A stretch of 15,693 nt of DNA. Origin: JAAYDH01 sp035353055. GTDB lineage: Bacteria; Bacillota_I; Bacilli_A; RFN20; CAG-826. The position numbers were made by a program, and so were the translations under genes. The stretch is from NCBI GenBank assembly GCA_035353055.1, contig DAOPYW010000022.1, positions 1 through 15,693 on the forward strand, written 5' to 3'. Positions 6,731 through 13,102 of the stretch are shown here, one piece after another (positions within the stretch are counted from its first letter, which is position 1; each line of letters starts with the position of its first letter). The notes below the pieces were generated by a model. The model worked only from the letters and a program-made list of their open reading frames with translations, had not been told where the DNA came from and ran no database searches.

Positions 6731-6760
6731 TTGCTTAAAATGATAGTAGCGGGATAAAAT
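6731..6760 (+). promoter_or_regulatory. Possible promoter of the MBL-fold hydrolase / add pair
   Basis: TTGCTT (6731-6736) and TAAAAT (6755-6760) are 18 bases apart, giving a leader of about 35 bases without a Shine-Dalgarno. An alternative is a -10-like TAATGT six bases before the ATG at 6802, which would make a leaderless mRNA. Neither is strong. Confidence 0.35.
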
Positions 6761-6801
6761 GCGAATTATTAATTCACTTCATATCTAACTAATGTAGGTT
6801 T

Positions 6802-7425
6802 ATGCTAACAATTGAATATCTGGGACATTCATGCTTCAAAATTGCTTCCAGCGATGTTTCTTTTGTTATTGATCCTTATCAATTGGGTTCTGTTCCAGGA
6901 CTTATTTTTCCTAAACAAGTATACGCCAATAAAGTGTTTTGCTCGCATGAACATCATGATCATAACGCACGGGATAACATAAACCTAATACCATCCAACT
7001 TTAAAATTTCTGTCAAAGAGTATCTTTTGCCTCATGATCACGAAAACGGTCGTAAAAGAGGCATGGTTTTTGGGCGAATTTTCGAAATTGATCAATTTTC
7101 ATTAGCTCATCTCGGGGATGTTGGAGATATTTCCCAACTCGATCTTTTTGATCCTTTTAAAGCTGTTGACATCCTATTTGTTCCCATTAATGGATTGTAC
7201 ACAATATCTGCGAAAGAAGCTAAAAAACTGGCCGATTACTTAAAACCAAGATTGGTCATTCCTATGCATTATCACATCGATAATCCTCCGAGCGGTTACC
7301 CCGATGATGGAGAAATCGCACAATTTAAAAATTTTTTCCCTCAACATTGTGAGGTTAATTCCTCAGGCGTCGTTTTAAAACCGAATTTGTTTTCATATCA
7401 AGCTTTAATCTTTAATAAAAAATAA
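6802..7425 (+). CDS. MBL-fold metal-dependent hydrolase, UlaG/YtkL-like
   Basis: A 207-residue metallo-beta-lactamase-fold hydrolase. The start MLTIEYLGHSCFKI is typical of the UlaG-like small MBL group (L-ascorbate-6-phosphate lactonase relatives). The metal motif HEHHDH is at 49-54; further ligands are offered by LAHLGDVGD (the H and D of the third motif) and IPMHYH near residue 155. The substrate is not readable from sequence; relatives act on phosphorylated lactones, RNA ends or small esters, and many have unknown roles. No ribosome site precedes the ATG. The adenosine deaminase gene begins 12 bases past its stop with an AAAAGGAG site, so the two form an operon, suggesting some link to nucleotide or nucleoside turnover, which is only inference. 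Confidence 0.88.
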   Translation: MLTIEYLGHSCFKIASSDVSFVIDPYQLGSVPGLIFPKQVYANKVFCSHEHHDHNARDNINLIPSNFKISVKEYLLPHDHENGRKRGMVFGRIFEIDQFSLAHLGDVGDISQLDLFDPFKAVDILFVPINGLYTISAKEAKKLADYLKPRLVIPMHYHIDNPPSGYPDDGEIAQFKNFFPQHCEVNSSGVVLKPNLFSYQALIFNKK

Positions 7426-7437
7426 AAGGAGTATTTT

Positions 7438-8433
7438 ATGATTGATTTGCATTTACATCTTGATGGTTCGCTGAGCAAAGAAGACTTTGTTGTATTATCC
7501 CGAAAAGACAATGTCGACCTCGGAAAGGATTTTCCGAACAATATTTATGTCTCCAAAGATTGCCCTTCTCTCGAAACTTATTTGGAGCGTTTTGATCTTC
7601 CCTTGAAACTTTTACAAAAACCAGAAAACCTAACTTTTGTGACCAGATCTCTAGTTATTAGGCTAGCTCAGATGGGATACATTTATGCGGAGATTCGCTT
7701 CGCTCCTGTCCTTCACACTTTAGCGGGAATGAGCCAATTTGAAGCTGTCCAAGCCGCAATTGATGGTTTAAAAGAAGGATTGCACATGAGCAAAGGCTTT
7801 TCGGCTAATCTCATTCTTTGCTGCATGAGACATGCTTCCGAGAAAGATAACCTTGAGACAATTAATGTCGCTAAAAATTTGCGACATCATCATGTGGTGG
7901 CGGTTGACCTTGCTGGTGCTGAAGCTCTTCATCCTGGCTCCTATTACAAAAACATTTTTAATTTAGCCAAAAAATATCGCTTAAATATTACTTTCCATAG
8001 TGGAGAAGCAACTGGCAGCGATGAAATCATGATGGGCTTAGATAATGGCACACAGCGCATCGGCCATGGCGTGCATTTGTCTTTGGATGATAATTCTGTG
8101 AGCCGCGTTTTAGCAAAGCCAGTTTGCTTTGAATTTTGCCCGACCAGCAATTTGCACACAAAATCACTAAAAACCTATCATGATGTCCCTTTAAGAAAAT
8201 TTATGGAAAGAGGCATACCTGTTACCATTAACAGCGATAATATGACTGTCTCTGACACGGACGCCATCAAAGATATGAGAGAGATGGTAAAAACTTTTAA
8301 GTTAACCAAACAAGAAGTCTACCACTTATTGGAAACCTCAATTAAGTTTTCCTTCGCTCCTTTCTTCACTAAGCGTAAATTATATAAGCGTTTGAAAAAT
8401 AATTTCGATCGTTATTATCAAAAACTAGTATAA
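7438..8433 (+). CDS. add: Adenosine deaminase
   Basis: A 331-residue adenosine deaminase that hydrolyses adenosine (and deoxyadenosine) to inosine in purine salvage, using one zinc ion. The amidohydrolase landmarks are all visible: HLHLDGS at the N-terminus (His5, His7), HSGEA at 187-191 (zinc His187, proton-shuttling Glu190), GHGVH with His210, and NSDN at 265-268 with the zinc Asp267. The last motif is NTDDP in E. coli and mammals; here the second Asp is Asn268, a variant I associate with Gram-positive homologues. The start has AAAAGGAG (7424-7431) six bases ahead. It is translated right after the MBL-fold hydrolase and its 3' end faces the convergent lipoprotein gene, with a shared hairpin. 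Confidence 0.94.
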   Translation: MIDLHLHLDGSLSKEDFVVLSRKDNVDLGKDFPNNIYVSKDCPSLETYLERFDLPLKLLQKPENLTFVTRSLVIRLAQMGYIYAEIRFAPVLHTLAGMSQFEAVQAAIDGLKEGLHMSKGFSANLILCCMRHASEKDNLETINVAKNLRHHHVVAVDLAGAEALHPGSYYKNIFNLAKKYRLNITFHSGEATGSDEIMMGLDNGTQRIGHGVHLSLDDNSVSRVLAKPVCFEFCPTSNLHTKSLKTYHDVPLRKFMERGIPVTINSDNMTVSDTDAIKDMREMVKTFKLTKQEVYHLLETSIKFSFAPFFTKRKLYKRLKNNFDRYYQKLV

Positions 8434-8456
8434 AAAAAACGAGCGCAGCTCGTTTA
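8431..8456. terminator. Terminator between add and the lipoprotein gene
   Basis: AAACGAGC (8437-8444) pairs perfectly with GCTCGTTT (8448-8455) around a GCA loop. Read on the minus strand it ends in eight T and is a good terminator for the lipoprotein gene, whose stop codon overlaps the hairpin's 5' arm. In the plus direction the tail is only TTTATAAT, so add termination may be leaky. Confidence 0.85.
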
Positions 8457-9551
8457 TAATGCGTAGGTATCTAAGAAAGCAATCAAGAGTGGATTGTGAT
8501 AGACAGCGGCGGCATCCTTATTCCATGACCCAGTCACATTGCCTTGCTTAGGAGTCACATCGTCAGCGTCAATCGCCAAACCTTTTAAAACAGTAGTTTT
8601 CACACCATCTAAGTAGTGGAGACTACTTTTTCTTTCCTCGGTATAAAAGGAATCAGTGACAGTCCATTGCTCGCCCACTAAAGTCAAAGCATCATTGAAG
8701 TAGACACTAGCATCAGTAAGCACGCCATTTTCCCAATATTGAGTAGTAGGAACAAATCCTCTTCGATCACCAAATGTTGAATCGCCTGCAGCGGACATGT
8801 GGTGATCGCGCAAGAAAGTGACATATTCTTCATTTGAAGTATCAAAATTTTCGAAAGGATTTTCGCTGTTGGGATCATAGCCAGTTAAAGAGCCAATATC
8901 AATCACGTACATTTTTAACTTTAAAGTATGCTTATTTGAATAAGGATGGAGAACTTCAGGAGCGCAGTAATTGCAATCAGGGCAGAAATTCCACATGTAG
9001 TGAACTAAAAGTTTGTCTTCATTTTGGATTGCATCATCGAGAATGTTCTGATCGACGTAGTAGTAATTAGGAGCGAGGACGTACTGATCGATTTTTTCCT
9101 TGAAAGGAATATATTTTGAGAAGAAAGTGCTGTTATCGTCGATAAATTCTTTTTTCACCTTACCATTTTGAATGACAGCCAAGGATGGAGTGGTTCCCGC
9201 TATTTTTGTTAAACCCCATTCGTCAAGGTCATCCTGATTGTTAGAATTAAACAAATCATTGCTGATTTTGTAGATAACCACATTTTCCTCATAGATATAT
9301 CGTTTTAAGACAGTTTCAAAATTATCCCAGCAAGAGCAGACGCCGCCCTTGAGATAGGTAGCGAGCAAGAAGTTTTCGCCTTTTGAGACTCCGCTCATCT
9401 TTGCTTGTAAGTCAGAGAAGTTCTCTAAAGAAACAAGGTCTTCTTGAATATAGCTTCCATATGTTAATTGCACTCTATCCTTCAATGAACAACCAGTCAA
9501 AAGGCCTGAGCCAAGAAGCAGAATTGGTATAAAAAGCAGAGATTTTTTCAT
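8454..9551 (-). CDS. Exported lipoprotein with two thioredoxin-like segments
   Basis: A 365-residue protein beginning with a lipoprotein signal peptide: MKKSLLFIPILLLGSGLLTGC, lipobox LTGC with Cys21 as the lipidation site. Two parts look like degraded thioredoxin folds. The first (about 45-135) has GGVCSCW (Cys72, Cys74) and a cis-Pro-like TTPSLAVIQNGK (120-131). The second (about 165-290) has NFCPDC with a CPDC redox-type motif (190-193) and an extra Cys196, followed by VPTTQYWENG (267-276). A disulphide or redox role outside the membrane is possible but unproven; no known family is recognised. The frame opens 20 codons further up, but the ATG at 9549-9551 starts a proper signal peptide and has GAAGG (minus strand) about 9 bases ahead. 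Single gene, own promoter, convergent with add. Confidence 0.82.
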   Translation of the reverse strand: MKKSLLFIPILLLGSGLLTGCSLKDRVQLTYGSYIQEDLVSLENFSDLQAKMSGVSKGENFLLATYLKGGVCSCWDNFETVLKRYIYEENVVIYKISNDLFNSNNQDDLDEWGLTKIAGTTPSLAVIQNGKVKKEFIDDNSTFFSKYIPFKEKIDQYVLAPNYYYVDQNILDDAIQNEDKLLVHYMWNFCPDCNYCAPEVLHPYSNKHTLKLKMYVIDIGSLTGYDPNSENPFENFDTSNEEYVTFLRDHHMSAAGDSTFGDRRGFVPTTQYWENGVLTDASVYFNDALTLVGEQWTVTDSFYTEERKSSLHYLDGVKTTVLKGLAIDADDVTPKQGNVTGSWNKDAAAVYHNPLLIAFLDTYAL

Positions 9552-9578
9552 AGGATTAGGACCTTCTTTCTGCTTTTT

Positions 9579-9607
9579 ATTATAGATAAAACGCCTTTTT
9601 TCTTCAA
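9579..9607 (-). promoter_or_regulatory. Promoter of the lipoprotein gene
   Basis: On the minus strand TTGAAG (plus 9602-9607), a 17-base spacer and a perfect TATAAT (plus 9579-9584). Transcription would start near 9572, leaving a leader of about 20 bases that contains the ribosome site. This supports the internal ATG at 9549-9551, because the upstream in-frame start lies at or before the promoter. Confidence 0.65.
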
Positions 9608-9611
9608 TCAA

Positions 9612-9888
9612 ATATATCGGCGAGAAAATAAACGCGAAAATTTAAGTCATTTTTCAAAAATTTAATTGCCTATAATTGAAACGCTTTTTTGCAAAAAAAT
9701 TGCGAGAATAGTTTTGCAATTAGTTTTGAATATATCTAAAAAAAATTGAACATTAACTTTTTGAAAAACAGGCAAAAAATAAGGGGGGGTCAAAATTATG
9801 TTGTTTTCTTGGAAAATTTACTATATATTTTTTGCGAAATATTTATCGTAATATATTCATCATTTTTTAAGAAAGGCAAAGGGCTAAT
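9612..9888 (+). other. Gene-free leader region of the pot operon
   Basis: This 277-base, very AT-rich stretch separates the divergent lipoprotein and pot genes. It holds a perfect TATAAT (9671-9676) without a good -35, an 8-bp inverted repeat TTGCAAAA/TTTTGCAA (9689-9696 and 9712-9719), a run of seven G (9783-9789) that sits 8 bases before an ATG opening a 17-codon frame (9798-9851), and a second -10-like TATATT near 9853. The ribosome site for potA is weak (AAAGG or AAGGG between 9870 and 9885). If the TATAAT is used, the pot mRNA has a leader of about 200 bases. No known riboswitch class is recognised. Confidence 0.5.
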
Positions 9889-11427
9889 ATGGGAAAAGAA
9901 AACTGTATTATCTCGCTTCAAGGAGTGAGTAAGGTCTTCGACGGAGTAACGGTTGTCGATGACATTAACCTTGACATCACCAAAGGAGAGTTCGTCACTT
10001 TCCTCGGTCCTTCCGGATGCGGAAAAACAACGACATTAAGGATGATCGCTGGCTTTGAGACTCCCGACAAAGGAACTATCTATTTAAATGGTCAAGACGT
10101 GACGAAGGTTCCGCCTTATAAGAGACCAATTAATACCGTGTTCCAACGCTACGCATTATTTCCTTATTATGATGTTTATGACAATGTGGCTTTCGGCCTA
10201 AAAATCAAGAAAATCCCTTACGAAGTAGTGGATCGCAAAGGCAACAAGAAAACTAAGCTTAGACATCTCACTAACAAAGAAATCGATGAAAAAGTTGCCA
10301 AGGCCTTACGAATTGTAGACCTCGAAGAACTTGAAGATCGCGATATTTCCACTCTTTCCGGTGGACAGCAACAGCGCGTTGCTATTGCACGCGCCATCGT
10401 CAATGGACCAGAAATCCTTTTGCTTGATGAGCCTCTAGGCGCTCTCGATTTAAAAATGCGCAAAGAGATGCAGCTCGAATTGAAAGAGATGCATAAAAAA
10501 TTAGGTATTACCTTTATATACGTAACGCACGATCAAGAAGAAGCTCTAACCATGAGCGACACGATTGTCGTTATGAAATCAGGCGAGATTCAACAAGTTG
10601 GCGCTCCGATGTCTATCTATAACGAGCCAATAAATGCATATGTTGCAAACTTTATTGGCGAATCGAATATTTATAACGCCACGATGGTGGGAAATCTCAA
10701 AGTCCGATTTCTCAATCATGTCTTTGATTGCGTCGATGCTTTCCCTATCAATGAAAAAGTTGACGTTGTCGTTCGCCCTGAAGATGTGATCATCTCCAAG
10801 ATTGCCGAATCCAGCGAGGCAAATAAGGACAATCTTGTCGGCACGATTGAAACCAAAATATTTAAAGGGGTTCACTTTGAATATGTGATCATGGTGGGAA
10901 AGAGCGAAGTTATGGTGCAGACCACCAAAAATCATGAAGTTGGCGAGCTGGTGAGCCTTGCTGTCGAGGCCGAAAACATTCAAATCATGAAAAAGGATGT
11001 CACTAATAACCTCTATCCTGAAGCTTGGATCAACAATAAAAATCAATTGGTTATCAGCGATTCAATATTCGAAATTGATTTAACCTCTATACTTAAGAAT
11101 TCTCATGTTGATGAGGATGGCTATTTAGTCTCGTCTGAGGGCAAAAAGTACGATCTCAAAGATGCTGATGTCATCGCTGAAATTCCTTTAAGCGGAATTG
11201 AAATCATGGATGGTTATGATAACGGAAATGTCAATGGCATCGTTGCCTCGACTATCTATAAAGGCGACCATTATCAAATCATGGTTCGCACCGCTGAAGA
11301 AGAGGACTTTATTCTCGATAGCCCCTATACTTGGAACGTCGACGATGCGGTCAGCTTATCTATTCCTTCTTCGATTATCAAAATTCACTTGAAAGGTGAC
11401 ATATCTAAATATGTTCTCGAAGAGTAA
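9889..11427 (+). CDS. potA: Spermidine/putrescine ABC transporter ATP-binding protein PotA, enlarged
   Basis: The ATPase of a polyamine importer, bound to the inner face of the membrane through PotB and PotC. Walker A GPSGCGKT (40-47), Q-loop Gln86, signature LSGGQ (156-160), Walker B ILLLDE (176-181) and H-loop His214 are intact. An insert of roughly 15-20 residues rich in Lys (about 110-132) lies ahead of the signature. A TOBE-type regulatory domain covers about 295-367. At 512 residues it is about 150 longer than typical PotA; the extra C-terminal part (about 370-512) ends in a second stretch (GIVASTIYKGDHYQIMV, 450-466) that resembles the first TOBE repeat (GTIETKIFKGVHFEYVIMV, 318-336). 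It heads the potABCD operon and overlaps potB. Ribosome site is weak, and the leader ahead of it may be regulated. Confidence 0.95.
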   Translation: MGKENCIISLQGVSKVFDGVTVVDDINLDITKGEFVTFLGPSGCGKTTTLRMIAGFETPDKGTIYLNGQDVTKVPPYKRPINTVFQRYALFPYYDVYDNVAFGLKIKKIPYEVVDRKGNKKTKLRHLTNKEIDEKVAKALRIVDLEELEDRDISTLSGGQQQRVAIARAIVNGPEILLLDEPLGALDLKMRKEMQLELKEMHKKLGITFIYVTHDQEEALTMSDTIVVMKSGEIQQVGAPMSIYNEPINAYVANFIGESNIYNATMVGNLKVRFLNHVFDCVDAFPINEKVDVVVRPEDVIISKIAESSEANKDNLVGTIETKIFKGVHFEYVIMVGKSEVMVQTTKNHEVGELVSLAVEAENIQIMKKDVTNNLYPEAWINNKNQLVISDSIFEIDLTSILKNSHVDEDGYLVSSEGKKYDLKDADVIAEIPLSGIEIMDGYDNGNVNGIVASTIYKGDHYQIMVRTAEEEDFILDSPYTWNVDDAVSLSIPSSIIKIHLKGDISKYVLEE

Positions 11428-12244
11428 AGATAAAGCCAAAGTAAAAAGACCTCACGTTTTTTTCTTTCAAAGGAAGATGCTCTCCATCCCCTATGTTTTG
11501 TTTCTTTTGCTTTTTGTCATCGGACCTATTTTGATTATTGTTCTCTACGCATTCACCGATCAAAATATGAATTTGTCTTTTGATGCTTTGGTCAATTTTT
11601 TCACTACTCCTTCAAAACTAAATGTGCTTTGGGTTTCCCTATTTGTCGCTTTTCAAACCACTTTGATCTGCTTATTAATTGGTTATCCATTGGCTTATTT
11701 CTTAGCTGACAAGCACATCAACAAAAATATTGTTTTAATCACTTTATTTATTGCCCCGATGTGGATCAACTTTGTCTTGAGAACTTGGGCTACTCGCGAT
11801 CTTCTCAGTTGGATGGGAATTGATGGTGGTAGTTACCCATATCTCGCTACTTTAATTGGCATGGTGCAAAACTATTTGCCATTCGTTATCTTGCCTTTAT
11901 ATACCACTTTCTTAAAACTCGACAAATCGCAAATCGAAGCGGCTGCCGATTTAGGAGCTAATCCTCGGCAGGTGTTCACAAAAAGCATTCTTCCCCAATC
12001 AGTTCCGGGAATTGTTTCCGCGACTTTGATGACCTTTATGCCGACGATGTCGAGCTATGTCATCAGCGATGTTTTCTCCGAAGGAAAAATCACTCTCTTC
12101 GGAAACTTCATTAACCTCGAATTCAACAATAGATTATGGAATGATGGCAGCTTGATGGCTCTTATTATGCTTGTGTTAATTGGTATTTCCATGTTCTTGA
12201 CACGCAACAGCAGCAAAGAGAATAGCAAAGGAGCGAACTTATAA
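11411..12244 (+). CDS. potB: Spermidine/putrescine ABC transporter permease PotB
   Basis: A 277-residue inner-membrane permease with about six helices, one half of the polyamine channel. The cytoplasmic EAA loop that docks on PotA is EAAADLGANPRQVFTKSILP from Glu176. The first helix follows a basic N-terminal tail. Two starts are possible: a GTG at 11396 or the ATG at 11411. GAAAGGTG (11391-11398) sits about 12 bases before the ATG and covers the GTG itself, so the ATG is preferred. It overlaps the end of potA by 17 bases, which implies translational coupling, and its stop overlaps the potC start by one base. Confidence 0.94.
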   Translation: MFSKSKDKAKVKRPHVFFFQRKMLSIPYVLFLLLFVIGPILIIVLYAFTDQNMNLSFDALVNFFTTPSKLNVLWVSLFVAFQTTLICLLIGYPLAYFLADKHINKNIVLITLFIAPMWINFVLRTWATRDLLSWMGIDGGSYPYLATLIGMVQNYLPFVILPLYTTFLKLDKSQIEAAADLGANPRQVFTKSILPQSVPGIVSATLMTFMPTMSSYVISDVFSEGKITLFGNFINLEFNNRLWNDGSLMALIMLVLIGISMFLTRNSSKENSKGANL

Positions 12245-13101
12245 TGAAAAAAAGTTTTAACTGGCGCAAATTCTTTGGCCAATCCTATATCTGGTTCGTC
12301 CTTCTTCTCATGTATTTACCAATCCTCCTTTTGATAGCGTTTTCCTTTTCTAACACTACCTTGATTGGCGGGCACTTCGTTCCTTCATTTAATCTATACG
12401 TCGACCTATTTAAAAACAAAGCCATTATGGTCGCTCTCGGCAACACGATTCTCATCGCTATTATTTCAGCCGCGGTAGCAACTTTATTAGGCACTCTTGG
12501 AGCCATCGGCGTTTTCTACAGCAAGAGCAAATTTAAAAAAGTGGTCAATTTTGCCACTCAAATTCCTATCGTCAACGCTGAAATCGTCATCGCTTTCTCC
12601 CTGACCGTTATGTTTGTGTTCCTCGGAACCTATCTATTCAAAGATGACATATTCGGATTCTGGACTTTGCTCATTGGTCACGTCTCTTTGAGTTTACCCT
12701 TCGTCTACATCTCTGTGAGACCAAAACTTCAGCAGATGGACCCATCTTTATATGAGGCTGCTATCGACTTAGGTGCCACACCTCGTCAAGCCTTGACAAA
12801 GATTACTATTCCAGAGATTGCTCCTGGCATCTTCAGCGGTTTCCTATTAGCCATCACTCTTTCGCTTGACGACTTCATTATCACCAGCTTTACTCGTGGT
12901 GCAGGCTTGTTAAATGGCGACAGCGAAATCGAGACTCTTTCGACCTTTATTCAAGCAGCTATCAAAAAGAAAAATATCCCTCCTGAAATGCGCGCATTGA
13001 CGACCTTTATCTTTATTGGCGTCATCATCGCTGTGGTGGCAGTTTCCATCTATCGCAATCGCCAATCAACTATGAAAAAAGTGCGGAAAGGACGCGATTA
13101 A
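12244..13101 (+). CDS. potC: Spermidine/putrescine ABC transporter permease PotC
   Basis: A 285-residue permease, the partner half of PotB, with about six membrane helices (first one near residues 15-37). Its EAA loop is EAAIDLGATPRQALTKITIP from Glu171, and the SLDDFIITSFTRG segment after it is typical of PotC. The start is fixed by the TAATG overlap with the potB stop and by AAAGGAG about 12 bases ahead. potD begins one base after its stop, so the four genes are translated as one unit. The family separation from PotB rests on sequence order and on the SLDDFIIT motif; both are usual in potABCD operons. Confidence 0.94.
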   Translation: MKKSFNWRKFFGQSYIWFVLLLMYLPILLLIAFSFSNTTLIGGHFVPSFNLYVDLFKNKAIMVALGNTILIAIISAAVATLLGTLGAIGVFYSKSKFKKVVNFATQIPIVNAEIVIAFSLTVMFVFLGTYLFKDDIFGFWTLLIGHVSLSLPFVYISVRPKLQQMDPSLYEAAIDLGATPRQALTKITIPEIAPGIFSGFLLAITLSLDDFIITSFTRGAGLLNGDSEIETLSTFIQAAIKKKNIPPEMRALTTFIFIGVIIAVVAVSIYRNRQSTMKKVRKGRD

Positions 13102-13102
13102 T

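Noticed and set aside
9675..9692. Possible CcpA catabolite site (TTGAAACGCTTTTTTGCA)
   Set aside because: It lacks the one-base spacing of the cre consensus between TGAAA and CG and has no CA at the expected end.
10579..11046. 155-codon open frame on the minus strand inside potA
   Set aside because: Antisense to the conserved TOBE coding region, with no start signals.
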